A stretch of 64,000 bases of DNA from Undaria pinnatifida (GCA_012845835.1 JABAKD010000014.1:3273710-3337709); one strand, 5' to 3'. Positions 1 to 9,905 are shown, counted from the stretch's first letter. Notes: generated by a model not told the origin, from the letters alone. Program-made: numbers and translations.

Positions 1-119
1 CATCAGGTGTTTTGCCGGACAAACGTCGATGTTAGAACGCTGCACATACAACGCATACTGCGCATACATCTTTAGTTTAATTATGTTGGCAACTCAAAGA
101 GAAAAAATTGCGACACAGG

Positions 120-445
120 CTACGATAGGGGGGGTCACTTTTGGGACCTTTTGTTAGCAGTCGCTCGGGGTCACTTGAGCAAGTTACCTCCCCGGTTCCT
201 TCGCGATTGTAGGCTTTCGTGCTGCTCTAATTTTTCGGTATGAACCCGCAATGGCATGGCAAGCTACGCTGCGCCAAGAAAAACGCCTGCTAATGCTATA
301 GAGTTTTTTTCCCCCGTGAAGTACAGAGTCACTCGTGCGAGTGGCTCAAACCCGGTGATGAAAATGAGGGTATATCATAACATCATCATAACACCGTTGT
401 AACATTCTCCCTGCTAATACCGTACCTTTGATCTGACGAACAACA
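120..445 (+). repeat. Family C dispersed repeat, copy 1
   Basis: About 320 bp that recurs at 1700-2220 in the same order: GGGGTCAC near the start, a 12-base palindrome-like CTCGTGCGAGTG near the middle, then an ATATCATAACATCATC segment. Shorter pieces occur near 30720, 39380 and 39800. No coding potential is seen. It is probably a non-autonomous element, but I could not fix its ends. Confidence 0.6.
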
Positions 446-741
446 AAAACGACGATTAAAACCATCAGCAACACGAGGCAAGCCCGGGCTGCTGGGGGTT
501 AGGGTGTATGTTCGAACTGAAATATATGTAAGGAAGTGCCCCCGGCACCTTGCTTAACTCTGTTGGGACTACGGAGAGGGAAGAAACGGCGAACAAAAAA
601 CGCGACGGTCAAAAACCATCAGGTATCAGCATCGCAACGAAAGCAGTCCGAGTTGCTGCGGCAGGGGTGCCTCTTCGAAATACATTGTGAGGAACTGCAC
701 AACACGCAGCGCGTGGTGGTAGGTACTCGTGCTGCGGCCCG

Positions 742-852
742 TTATTTCTATTGCAGAATGCGTTTTTTTGGGTGGAGGGGTTCATGGGTCTCAAAAGAGG
801 GTTTTCTATTGCAGAATGGCCTTTTTTGGGAGGGGGGGTCATGGGTCGCAAA
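742..852 (+). repeat. Two-copy tandem repeat, unit about 58 bp
   Basis: The phrase TTTCTATTGCAGAATG followed by a T-run, GGAGGGG and TCATGGGTC occurs twice in a row. The open frames crossing it read the duplicated DNA and look accidental. The rest of 445-1160 holds nothing I recognise. Confidence 0.6.
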
Positions 853-1159
853 GGGGTCTAGGCTCATTCTCAGTATCCTACGACACATGCTAGACGAAAA
901 AAACACAACAAAAAACGAAAACAATCGAGAGTATATTCTAAGAAACACATGTTACCTGTAGACACATCAAGTTTTTTTTTCAGATCACACATACCGCACG
1001 GCCGGGAAAGCGCTTGTTTTGTGCCCACATATCTCACACTCCATCACCCCAAAACAAAGTGGCGTTGACACGAGTAATACACACGCATATCAATCAAGTC
1101 GCGCCGCGTGAAAAAATACGTAGTAGTACGAGCGTTTAACCACACGATACAAGCAAGAA

Positions 1160-1645
1160 ACACACCACGGTAGACGTGAACTGGCTCTTTTTTGCATTCT
1201 GAGGGTGGTGGCTTGATAAACTACTCTACACCTCACTCAAAAAAGCACTTTTTGATTCAAACCGAAAGTTCAACCCGATGAATGAACCAATCAATGATCT
1301 CTAGGTATATCATAGAGGTGCACTGGCTTCTTTTAGGTGCACTGGCTCTTTTTTGAGGCGCGCTGGCTATTTTTTGCCTTCTGAGGGTGGTTACATGGGG
1401 AGCTCTATGTGCCCTGCAAGGCAAAAACCGTGTTTTGAGTTAAAACCGAAAGTGCCATCCGATGAACAACCAGTCCCATGGCCTAGATACACCAAAAAAT
1501 ATTACCCTGTGTTGCAAAATAAATAAATAATGGCATTCGATGACGATTTTGGGCTAAGGGGGAGCCTCGTCATTTCAGAAACTGGACAAAAAAAATGGTG
1601 CTAAAATAAGAAGAAAAAAAAATCTATCGCAACACGCGCCCTGAC
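1160..1645 (+). mobile_element. Degenerate family A element with internal GAGGGTGGTGGCTTGA arm
   Basis: The left arm carries TTCTGAGGGTGGTGGCTTGA and the body has the family phrase 'caacccgatgaa'. The right part has GACGATTTTGGGCTAAGG and ends in CTATCGCAACACGCGC, a decayed version of the family A right terminus. The left TIR is poorly preserved. Confidence 0.5.
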
Positions 1646-1699
1646 ACTAATCCCAAGTGTTTTGGTCCCCCAAAAGGGAGCGGGAAGGGTTAAGGTTCA

Positions 1700-2220
1700 T
1701 ACACGGCAACGGCTACGGTAAGGGGTCACCTTTGGGGCCTTTTTTTCAGGGTTTTTCGCGGGTCATGGCCCGACCCGCGGATCATTTCAGGAGGTTATCG
1801 AAATCCCGCGGGTCGGATCGGGTCCGGTCAAGAGGTGTTTGGTACATCACGGGACGGGTCGGGTCGGGCCAGGAGGTATACAAATCTCGCGGCCCGGGAC
1901 GGGTTGTCCTGGCTCGACCTTTGACCCGTGAAAAGCCCTGCTTTTTTCTGCAGTGGATCAGGGTCACTCGCGCGAGTAGCCCGCCTGTTCCTTCGAGGCC
2001 TTAAGCTGTCGGGCTGCTTCAAGTACGCGACGCGTAATCGCAATATAAATGGTAAAAGCTACGTTTGCGCCAAAAACAAAATCGCCTAAAGTCTTTGTGT
2101 CCGTGAGGAACAGAGGTCACTCGTGCGAGTGGCTCAAATTCGGCAGTGAAATTGGGGGTGTATCATAACATTATCATAACACCGTCGTAACATCACCTCT
2201 AGTACCGTAGCCTTGGTCAC
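1700..2220 (+). repeat. Family C dispersed repeat, copy 2, interrupted
   Basis: It follows copy 1 at 120-445 closely (GGGGTCAC start, CTCGTGCGAGTGGCTC, then the ATATCATAACAT tail). The homology is broken at a T-run near 1745, where a GGGTC foldback element is inserted. Confidence 0.6.
1747..1940. mobile_element. GGGTC foldback element, inserted in family C
   Basis: The ends are inverted repeats: CAGGGTTTTTCGCGGGTC on the left and GACCCGTGAAAAGCCCTG on the right. The interior is built from variants of CGGGTCGGGTC and its complement. A second copy with the same ends lies at 57885-58115. Insertion inside an otherwise collinear family C copy shows that it moved. No protein is encoded; the mobilising enzyme is unknown. 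Confidence 0.65.
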
Positions 2221-2246
2221 ATGCATCCTGTTCACTGCCCATATAT

Positions 2247-2326
2247 TTAAAGCCCCAAAATCCCTCCCCATACCAACTTCAAGTAAATTTGTCCCCAAAA
2301 AGGGTTTCCAGCAGTGAAGGCGTTAA
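2247..2326 (+). mobile_element. TTAA-ended short element (80 bp)
   Basis: It starts and ends with TTAA and shares the core GCCCC..ATCCCTCCC..TTTGTCCCCAAAAA..GGTTTCCAG with seven other copies. The left end lacks the usual CCCCTTTAG, so this copy is slightly truncated. Confidence 0.65.
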
Positions 2327-2464
2327 GGCACAGAGCTACGACAAGCAAAATAACACACCGCACATACCGCACACACATCTTGATAAAAGCATGTATGCCT
2401 TTTTTAAGGCAATGTTTAACGCACGTACATCCTATTAAAGGCACATACATCTGCTTTAAGGCAC

Positions 2465-2630
2465 GTGCAGGTGTCTTTTTCACGCAATTCGAGTCGAGTC
2501 GACGAGGCAGGAAAGGGCTGTTCAAAGCCTTCTCGCGATAAAAATGTGGAGGGAGGGGGTAGAAAAGCCTGCTTCGCGACCCCGGATCTATGTGACGACT
2601 ACTAATAGGGAGGGAGAGAGAGAAAGAAAA
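2465..2630 (+). repeat. SINE-tail-like fragment
   Basis: It contains CAATTCGAGTCGAGTCGACGAGG, TCTCGCGATAAAAATG and CCCCGGATCT in the order seen behind the tRNA-like head at 59741-60060 and again at 52765-52910. No tRNA-like head is present here. The minus-strand open frame crossing this region is repeat DNA, not a gene. Confidence 0.45.
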
Positions 2631-2839
2631 GCGCCAAGAAAATAAAAGGGGTGAGCAAAAAACAAAGACAAAACGCACATGAGTCCTGCTCAAAGGCCAA
2701 GCTAAGAAAGGCAGGGAAACGTACCAACGATACTGCAATTCAATTAGGCGGCGAAGAGGGCGCGGCAGGCACCTCCAAACCTCTCGGAACCGGGACCGTG
2801 AGGAAAGCTCACCCTTTGGTTTTTCAGAGGGCTCCCACA

Positions 2840-3115
2840 CATATAAAATGCATTCCTTCACCGCCGTCAGACTTTGTCCCCCTCAAAAACGGGTTTAATA
2901 GTTTCCGCGTACAGATTGATTGACATCACCTTGTTGACCCCGGTACAAGCTACACTGTATTGTTAAGGGGAGTCGCCGACCTTATCCTTAATGAGGACAC
3001 ACACCCGGAAATACGCGCTATCGGGGTACCACACACAGCTTGCAAAGATGAGTTTCGCCGAAATCTTCGATCTCACAGCTGGAGTGTATTTTTATTTTTC
3101 AACAATATATATAAC
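2840..3115 (-). repeat. Family E dispersed repeat, copy 1
   Basis: Read on the minus strand it has CAGCTGTGAGATCGAAGATT, TTTGCAAGCTGTGTGTG, a GGAGTCGCCGAC equivalent and the ending GTTTCCGCG..CAAAAACGGGTTT, as in the copies at 5186 and 22085. Terminal structure is not clear. Confidence 0.6.
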
Positions 3116-3289
3116 AAACATTTAAAGCATTGGCCGCAGCCAGGCTATTCGGTTACTAATAGGGGGCGCGAAATATGCTAGAGTTTGAGATACAACACGA
3201 GGCGGTGTCCATATGTAGCAATTATACAGTACCTTTGTCGTAGCACACGCCTCTCGTAAATATCGTGTTAATTAGCCTGTTGCGTTTCT

Positions 3290-4310
3290 GCGTCGACTTA
3301 CCCTTTGAAACACGCCAAAATTGAGACTGACGAGTGAACAGCCTTCGCCGGAAACTGGATCTCCCAAGAGCTACGACGTAGATAGGGCGGGCCACAGCAG
3401 CGGAATGTCAGGGTTTTTTAAATGGCCATTTCGCGATACCTGTTTTTCTCCTTAGTGATGATCCTTATGCCTGAAAGACGCGTGCTACGATAGAGGTATA
3501 CCATTTCTTGGCGAAAATGTTTTCTGAATGACGGGACTCCTTGACCCCAAATCGTCGGAAAATACGCCCCATTTATTTTCATGATTCTCTCGTTGTTTAC
3601 CTAGTCCATTGGGATTTTCATCCGGTAGCAGTTTTAGTTTTCTCCAAAATCATTTTTTGGAAGAGTGGTCTTAAGCTCCTAAAATCGAGGCGTTGTGTTA
3701 GGAAAAAAAAAGATGCACCTCTATCGTAGCACGCATCGAAACGCCAGCTAGATTGAGCCTGACGAGACGAACAACCTTTTGCCGGAAACCGGGTGTCCAA
3801 GCGCGAGGGGCTAGCGCCGCGGTATCCATAATAGGAAGGATGCAAGATTCCCGCGAAACTACCGCAGAGCCAAACTTGACGATTCGTGAAAACTTTCACA
3901 TTTTTTATCACCGTTTCGAGTTTTTGTTTTTCTCCTTGGCAACGATCCTTACCTCTGAAACGTCAGATAGATTGAGACTGACGAGACGAACAGCCGTTTG
4001 CCGGAAACCGGGTCTCCGAGAGCGAGGGGCCAGCGCCGCAGCATCCGTAATAGCACAGATGTAAGGTTCCCGCGCATTTTCCGCAGAGTCAAACGTCACG
4101 ATTCACCACAATATCACGTTATTTTTTACCACCATTTCGTGGTATTTCGTTTTTGTTCATTATTATTATCAGTGGGTCTCACCTCTGAAACGCCAAGTTG
4201 AGGCTGATGAGCGCGCACCCTTTCTCGGTAACTGGATCTCCAAGAGCGAGGCCCAGCGCCGCGGCACCCATAGCACCGATGCAAGGTTCCGGCGCGTTAG
4301 CCGCAACTCT
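3290..4310 (+). repeat. About 220 bp repeat, one dispersed and three tandem copies
   Basis: The phrase TTGAGACTGACGAG..GAACAGCC..GCCGGAAAC..GGTCTCC..AGCGCCGC recurs near 3320, 3752, 3968 and 4195. The last three are about 220 bp apart. Each copy translates on the plus strand to a similar Arg/Ala-rich peptide, but frames do not connect and contain stops, so I read it as non-coding repeat. A family A element (3477-3737) separates the first copy from the rest. Confidence 0.6.
3477..3737 (-). mobile_element. Family A miniature inverted-repeat element, 261 bp
   Basis: Left end GACGCGTGCTACGATAGAGG, right end CCTCTATCGTAGCACGCATC: near-perfect TIRs of about 20 bp. The interior has the family core ATCGTCGGAAAATACGCC and the conserved 'gacgggactccttgacccc'. 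There is no open frame of its own. This is one of about ten recognisable copies. Confidence 0.8.
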
Positions 4311-4377
4311 ACTCCACATTCTGCCATGCAAAGGACGGCATGGGCGTGAGACAGGAGGGGACATTTATCCTCCCCCC

Positions 4378-4913
4378 CCCTTTGGATGGTTGGCAACGAC
4401 GCTGCAGAACATGCCAATCACTGCGTGGCTAGACAACCAGGGTACCGTTTTTTGTTTTTGGCGGTCACCATGATGGTTATCGAGTTAGATCATATTGTGC
4501 GGGGTGGAGAACCCTAACTCCGCACAAGGGGAATGATCGCATCACGTATTAATAGTGTGAATATGGTAGGGCGCCCACGAGGCAGTTACATATTAATAGT
4601 AATACTCATTACTGTCTCTGGAGTGGCCACACCAGAAAACAAAGAAATTCATTGGCGCTGTCATCCATGAGCAAGAAAGTACGCACAAAGTGTGGAAGCC
4701 CGTCTTACGAGCGGTTCCTGAACGACGTAGTTCCCCCTTCATGCGACTCGCCGAACACCTCACGGCACTTTGTGCTTGGTGCAAGCAATGCCTGCCTGGT
4801 TGGTGAAAACCCGACGGGCTCCGCCCCAAATTAGTAGGGATGCGAAGGTCTATGGTCATATGACTACGGCCATGCACAAACTGAGTACACCCCCCCCCCC
4901 CGTGGATCCCCAA
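4378..4913 (+). repeat. Family G dispersed repeat, copy 1
   Basis: It runs collinear with 25165-25846 and partly with 13443-13690. Shared phrases are GGCAACGACGCTG, GGGGTGGAGAACCCTAACTC, CACGAGGCAGTTACAT, GGAGTGGCCACACCAG, CATGCACAAACTGAGTAC and a C-run. It contains the intact site (CCAGGGTACC, near 4438) that is occupied by a micro-retroposon in copy 2. No convincing gene in any frame. Confidence 0.65.
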
Positions 4914-5185
4914 AACGCCTTCCTACACTACAGTAATTCCAAGTAATTTTGTCATAAAAAACGGGTTCCAGTTGTAAAATAGGAAACGAAACTGCACTTA
5001 TGTTTTTAGGGATAAGATGGTTGAAATTGGAGTGGGGTCAGTTTTGCAGTTGCAAAAGGAACGTGTACGTAGCGCTTTTAGGCCATTTTTTGTTTTTTGT
5101 GGATGACGATGGGGCTGCTCAACCCCAAACTCACCGTCGAAACATATATAGATGTCATTCTCGTTTTGAAACATTAATATATGTA

Positions 5186-5460
5186 TTACAAAAGTAAAAA
5201 CACAAGATCGAATATTTCGTCGAAATCCATCTTTGCAAGCTGTGCGTGATACCCCGATCGCGCGTATTATTACTGGGTGTGTGTCCTCATTAAGGATAGA
5301 AGTCGGCGACTCCCCTTGGAACTACAGTGTAGCTTGTATCAGGGTCAACAGGGTGATGTTAATCAGTCTGTGCGTGGAAACTATGAAACCCGTTTTCGAG
5401 GGGGGCAAAATCAAACAGCTGTGGTGGAACGAAATGCATCAGTTTATCACGTGTATATAT
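5186..5460 (+). repeat. Family E dispersed repeat, copy 2
   Basis: It shares TTTGCAAGCTGTGCGTGATA, CCCCGATCGCGCG, GTGTGTCCTCATTAAGGATA, GTCGGCGACTCCCCTT and GGAAACTATGAAACCCG with the copies at 2840 (opposite strand) and 22085. 5460-5640 looks like a decayed family A right arm ending in CTCTACCGTAGCATGCGTC. Confidence 0.6.
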
Positions 5461-5649
5461 GTCACTCTCGTTTTGAAACATTTTTTCATTTTTTTATACC
5501 TCGTAGGTCATGGGTTCGTTCCTCGGGTTGTGCTTTCATTTTTTTCGAAAACATTTTTTACGAGAGTGGGGTATGGAGCTACCATAACACTAGCCCACCC
5601 TGAAGGACCCAAGAGGGCGGACCTCTACCGTAGCATGCGTCACTGACAA

Positions 5650-6304
5650 GAGTCATCCCACGCTAGGGGTGCAGCAGAAGATTCTAAGAATTTTCTGAGC
5701 TCCTAACATGAGGATATCTGCCAATATCTCACCCAAATCATGACTTCGAAGGCGTTCGCTTGCGCAACCCGACCAACATTTATATATGCGCTTTGTACTC
5801 CTAGAACAAATATTTACTCGTAAAATCGGTAGCCGATCGGGAAAATCCTGACTTCAAACAGAAAGGTGGTTCCAAGGCTTTGGTCCCGATTACTGATAAA
5901 ATCTGCGATAATAGCGATCGTTCCCTCTCGAGACGAGCAACGCAACGAGAACAAGACAATAGACGCAGGGAAAAATACAAGCCTTCCCTCGGGACCACCC
6001 TACGAAAGCATGGTAGTATATTTCTGCACGGTCGTCTCAATCCCTGGGACGGGCACCGCGGTTGTGAGAACGCACTCATCGCGAGGATTATCCCGGGCGA
6101 GACCCCCGCTGCTTCAGGGCAGGAGGCCTTATCTAATCCAATACTTACATTGAATGATCGATGCCAGCGGAAAATAATGCTGCAGTGAAAATGTCGCACT
6201 AACCTATAGTTCCACGCTTGAGGAACTAAACCGCACCATAGAGGTCATAACAAAACGTTTGGTCCGAAAAGCGCGACCCCTACCGTGCTATAGAGGGATG
6301 ACTC
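5650..6304 (+). mobile_element. Family B element with a nested insert, 655 bp
   Basis: The left end GAGTCATCCCACGCTAGGGG and right end GAGGGATGACTC form TIRs. The outer parts match the complete 279 bp family B copy at 8711-8989, but about 370 bp of unrelated DNA (about 5825-6195), including a family I segment, lies in the middle. This looks like one element inserted into another. Confidence 0.65.
6085..6190 (-). repeat. Family I segment (translated motif HRSFNVSIGLD)
   Basis: On the minus strand this translates to a stretch containing HRSFNVSIGLDKASCPEA. Near-matching stretches are encoded at 9220-9330 (plus) and 9845-9905 (plus). The shared peptide could mean decayed coding DNA of a mobile element. 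The protein is not recognised. Confidence 0.4.
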
Positions 6305-6315
6305 AGTGCCGGTAT

Positions 6316-6475
6316 GTGCCGGCCCACACACCGGCACTACTCAGGACACCGGCACTATCCAGGGCACAGGCCCTATTCAGGGCACCGGCACTATTCAGGG
6401 AACCGGCATTACGCAGTACACCGACACTATTAAGAGCACCGGCATTATTCAGGGCACCGGCATTATTCAGGGATG
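6316..6475 (+). repeat. 18 bp minisatellite, about nine copies
   Basis: Tandem variants of CACCGGCACTATTCAGGG lie directly behind the right end of the family B element. Open frames on both strands here are products of the 18 bp period. I see nothing in 6490-6755. Confidence 0.8.
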
Positions 6476-6904
6476 ACTCCATCAAGGGTTAAGAGCGCAC
6501 CCAAGGCAAGAAAAAACCGCGGTCAAATCAGAATGTTCCCGCCTATTCTACCAAAAGCTGCTGTGCGAGGTACATATTGTCCACTACGGATACGGGTAAG
6601 ATCAGTAGCTACGGTACCAGCATGCACATTGTCCACCACGGGTACGAGCAAATTGAAAGCTACCAGTATACATTTCCCGCGACATACAAACAGCAACTCA
6701 ATACCACGCAAGTAAATGACTTTTCCGGGCGTCTTCCGTTTTTTGACGCGCCCCGAGTCATCCCTTGCTAGGTAGGGGTGTGCAGCATATTTCAAGATTT
6801 TTCTGAGTTCCTAGCATGAGGAACTATAGTAGCTCGATTTATCACCCAAAACATGACTTCGAAGAAGTTTGTTCGCGCAACCCGACCGACATTTCTATGC
6901 GCTA

Positions 6905-7395
6905 GGCCTAATTATCATACTATTAATACTATTAAACGATAGTTCGCTAGGCCAAAAACGGGTATACGCATTAAATTTTCATACTGTTAATATTATTAGC
7001 CTTTTTTTTTTCATCCTCCGGCGGATGGGGAAAAATAAAGCTTTAGCTCACCACACTTCCACGTATTTTCATACGCGTCGTGTGTCGATTTAACTCAGCT
7101 GCTTTCGCAGCCCAACGCTAGCTGGCGCACCCTTCGGGTCCCATTGTAGGTATAGCGTAAGCTGTCCCTATCAGTGGTCTTCGTTACAACCCCGGCAGCG
7201 CAAGCTATAACCGATAGCTCGCTGGGCCTAACACGGGTACACCCGTAAAATTATCATACTATTAATACTATTAACCGATAGTTCGCTAGCCCTAAAACGG
7301 GTATACCCGTAAAATTATCATACTATTAATACTATTAACCGATAGTTCGCTAGGCCTAAAACGGGTACTATACCCGTAAAATTATCATACTGCAT
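6905..7395 (+). repeat. 65 bp tandem repeat with palindrome ACGGGTATACCCGT, interrupted
   Basis: The unit contains ATTATCATACTATTAATACT, CGATAGTTCGCTAGGCC and the palindrome ACGGGTATACCCGT. One to two units lie before and three after the M1 insertion at 7002-7145, so the array was split by that insertion. Confidence 0.7.
7002..7145 (-). mobile_element. M micro-retroposon copy M1 (longest 5' part)
   Basis: Read on the minus strand it runs from a hairpin-rich 5' part to a 3' A-run. It has stem GCTGC-GAAA-GCAGC, then CACAC..CGTAT-GAAA-ATACG..GTGTG, then CATCC-GCCGGA-GGATG and ten A residues. The 5' end is uncertain because similarity to the copies at 58459-58733 fades around the CCAGCTAGCG motif. 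No protein is encoded. Confidence 0.6.
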
Positions 7396-7507
7396 TAAGA
7401 GTACTAACCAATAGTTCCACATGAGAGGAGCTCAACCAGCCAGCAACGTTTGGCCCAAAGAATGTAGCCCCTGCCATGGGATGACTCCACAGGCGGGAGT
7501 TACGTGG

Positions 7508-7822
7508 TCACATCGAACAAAATAAAGAGGCTAAAAGGGTGCCACCAGTGTACCGGGCATGAAGTGCCAGGAAGTCGCGCGCGCACCTGGTGGGTCTTGG
7601 GGCGTTGCCGGCCAGGTTCAGCACCTTGAGGGAAGACCGGCCGCTCCGCAGGAGACCTGCCAGACTTTTTGCTCCCTTGTCAGTCAAGCGGTTGCCGCCC
7701 AGCGACAGCGTTTTCACCGAGGCGTTTGTGCGAAGGGACTGCGCCATGATCGTCACGCCCCTGTCTCCTATCGAGTTGCTGTTGATTGCACGTTGACGGT
7801 GAGAGGCGAGGAGTGTGCGGCG
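7508..7822 (-). pseudogene. Leucine-rich repeat protein fragment (ribonuclease-inhibitor type repeats)
   Basis: An open stretch of about 104 codons contains two consecutive LRR units. The first has NSNSIGDRGVTIMAQSL and the second follows directly with SVKTLSLGGNRLTDKGAKSL. The spacing (Asn, Asp-x-Gly, Ala-x-x-Leu) is that of the 28-residue LRR subtype found in ribonuclease inhibitor and NLR-like proteins, which bind other proteins. A third unit begins LKVLNLAGN and then loses the pattern before the stop. A stop lies just upstream, and no start codon or neighbouring exon is visible. Families of this type have many repeats, so this is a relic or an isolated exon. GC content is clearly higher than the surrounding repeats. 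The fold assignment is firm; the parent gene is unknown. Confidence 0.65.
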
Positions 7823-7852
7823 TCATTTTAGGTTCGTTCCTCAGGTCAACTC

Positions 7853-8040
7853 TCGATGACCTAGATATTCCAGGGGATATATCTGTATGATCTATAGTGT
7901 AGCTCGTGTTACCCGGTGGGAGCCGTACGATCTGTGTGATTTAGCTCATGTTTGCTGGGGTGGACGTGTACTCGATACGTACAGATCTAGCATAACATCT
8001 CATGACGGTAGAGAGTCAGAAAACAAAATGGCCAAGAAAA
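7853..8040 (+). repeat. Family F repeat, copy 1 (short)
   Basis: It shares GATGACCTAGATATT, GGTGGGAGCCGTACGATCTG and CATAACATCTCATGACGG with the copies at 11415, 36178 and 40810. The GATCTATAT array found in longer copies is absent here. A C-run of about 22 bases follows at 8170-8192. Confidence 0.6.
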
Positions 8041-8170
8041 AGGTGCTACCCTCTCCCTATCACAGAACGAGTTCGAAGCAAAGAAAACAATAGAAGCTAG
8101 TCGACTGCCGTGATTTCAGCCCTGATCCTGCCCCAACCTACTAAGAAAACAAAAGCAGCGCAGCCCTTAT

Positions 8171-8201
<31 letters not shown>

Positions 8202-8247
8202 CATTCTTAGCATCTCGCAAATACATCAAATAACTCATTTGTGTTCC

Positions 8248-8499
8248 TCACCGATTAAGCATGACACTGCGAACCGTGACACTGGTCTCTAGGGTGCTGC
8301 CAAGCAGTGCTGCCCAGGCGTCGTCCAACCCTTGTCCTTGTAGGTTAACCGCGGCCACCCTGTGGTCACCATCCTCGACGAACTCGAAAGCCTTCGCGAT
8401 GTAGTCCATCTGTTTCCGGTCTTGTCCCTTGCCGCAAGCGTGAAAACCAGTGTATAAAAATTGCGTAGAAGAGAGAGGATAGGAGAGAGGAAGGGCAGC
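8248..8499 (-). pseudogene. Retrotransposon Gag-like fragment
   Basis: An uninterrupted minus-strand frame of about 83 codons has no start in its first half. It contains KQMDYIAKAFEFVEDGD, then HRVAAVNLQGQGLDDAWAAL and LGSTLE. The layout aromatic..D..RV..A...L.G..L..W..L is that of the capsid part of Ty3/gypsy-type Gag proteins, which form the particle around element RNA. A degenerate second copy seems to lie at 8590-8710, and another at about 13000-13085 keeps a TKAFEDGH-like stretch before frame loss. No protease, reverse transcriptase or LTR adjoins it. This is a relic. The Gag call rests on pattern only; another repetitive protein is possible. Confidence 0.4.
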
Positions 8500-8710
8500 T
8501 CAAATACTTCCGTATAGCGCACGGTTGGAAAAAAACAACCACCACCCGCACGTAGCTATTAATAGCTAGCCAACTGCAGTGCTCAGCCACGTGTTGATAA
8601 AAAAGAGGCGCCTTTTGCCGCCCTCGACAACGCCGAAAAAGTGTTCGTAGCGGTGAACTCAGTCCATCTGGCGCCGATCTTTCCCCTAGGCGCAAGCAAG
8701 CAAGCAAGCG

Positions 8711-8989
8711 GATTCGTCCCCCGCTAGGTAGGGGTGCATGCAGCAGATTCTAAGAATTTTCTGAGCTCTCAACATGAGGATATCTGTCAATATCTCACCC
8801 GGAATATGATATCGAAGGCATTCGTTCGCGCAAGAGCCGACCAACATTTCTGTGCGGCGGTCCTAAAACAGATACGCTCGTAAAGTTATCACAATTACCG
8901 CATAGTTCCACGCTTTTTGGAGCTCAACCGCACTATAGAGGTCAGAAACCGATGGCCCAGAAATTGCGACAGCTACCGTAGGATGACTC
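8711..8989 (+). mobile_element. Family B element, shortest complete copy, 279 bp
   Basis: The left end is GATTCGTCCCCCGCTAGG and the right end CTACCGTAGGATGACTC. It is collinear with the outer parts of the copies at 5650 and 6755 and has no insert, so it probably shows the original element. No open frame. 8990-9220 holds a GA-rich run and nothing else recognised. Confidence 0.7.
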
Positions 8990-9219
8990 AGCGTGAAAAT
9001 AAACACATAATTGTAGAGAGAGAGAGAGGAGAGGAGGGAGGAAGAGCAGTTCAGAGTCCAGTCAATTGGTCGGACAAAATCAACCCCACACCTGAGCGTA
9101 GCCAGCGGTAGCGCTCAGCCAACTGTTAATAACAATAGACCGTGCCCACAAGAGTGACAGAGACGAGGTCGCTTTAGCACCGCTCTCAAACCCCCAAACC
9201 TGTACTGACTGTAGCATTC

Positions 9220-9330
9220 TTATGCGGCTTCACAGATCATTGAAAGTAAGTATTGGATTAGATTAGGCCTCCTGCCCCGAAGCAGGAGGGTCTCGCCCGG
9301 GATGTAGCTCCGCGCTGAGCGCTCAACGCG
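9220..9330 (+). repeat. Family I segment, copy 2
   Basis: The plus-strand translation contains RLHRSLKVSIGLD, then a stop, then ASCPEAGG, parallel to the segment at 6085-6190. A third copy at 9845-9905 translates to RLHRSFKVCIGLDEAS. Confidence 0.4.
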
Positions 9331-9364
9331 GCAGTAATCCTGGAAAAAAAAGTAAATATATATA

Positions 9365-9627
9365 TATAGAATAAAACACGGTGCAGAAGCTACTCTGCAC
9401 GCAGGATGTCTAGGGTGGTTTGAAATTGCTTCTGCTTCCTCTTGTTCTTGCCCCTTGGGCGGAGGTTGAAGGCAATGGTTGTGGCTCCGGTACTGTGCCT
9501 CAGACAGGCTCAAATAGGCCGGAACCAACAGCTTCGTTCCAATCTCGGATTCATTTGAAGACATCCCTAGTTGCTTCCGCACGGGGCTGAGTGTGCCAAG
9601 GCGCTCGCAGACTTCTCCGGTCCGCAA
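9365..9627 (-). CDS. Hypothetical open frame, possibly a coding relic
   Basis: The minus-strand frame begins at an ATG and has balanced, protein-like composition for about 85 residues (N-terminal MRTGEVCERLGTL, later QPPPKGQEQEEAEA). It then runs into a repeat with ATATAT and stops making sense. I do not recognise a domain. It lies between two family I segments and may be part of the same decayed element. Confidence 0.25.
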
Positions 9628-9844
9628 AGGTTGTAAAACAAGAAACTACTGCATGCATAAGCTGGGTGGGTGGGATGGTCAGTATTTCTCATTCAACCTA
9701 TGTTCTCTGGCTTTGGGTTCGTGGGAAACATGCACAATGATCGATGTGGCCTAGATTCTCCAAGTAATTCACCAGTTCCAAATCATGCAGCCACCTCCGT
9801 ACCATCGATGCCTCATTTTCTGGAAACCCGATTTTACTGTTGTA

Positions 9845-9905
9845 TTCTTCTGCGGCTTCACAGATCATTTAAAGTATGTATTGGATTAGATGAGGCCTCC
9901 TCCCC
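9845..9905 (+). repeat. Family I segment, copy 3
   Basis: A 60 bp stretch nearly identical to 9226-9275 (TGCGGCTTCACAGATCATT, GTATTGGATTAGAT). The surrounding 9640-10180 shows no gene. Confidence 0.4.

Larger units (their letters stand above)
6755..7487 (+). mobile_element. Family B element with internal tandem repeat and M insertion, 733 bp
   Basis: TIRs GAGTCATCCCTTGCTAGG (left) and CATGGGATGACTC (right). The first about 145 bp match the other family B copies. The interior was expanded by a 65 bp tandem repeat and interrupted by micro-retroposon M1. Confidence 0.65.

Noticed and set aside
2247-2861. 204-codon minus-strand frame
   Set aside because: It runs through a TTAA element and a SINE-tail fragment and has no domain or consistent composition.
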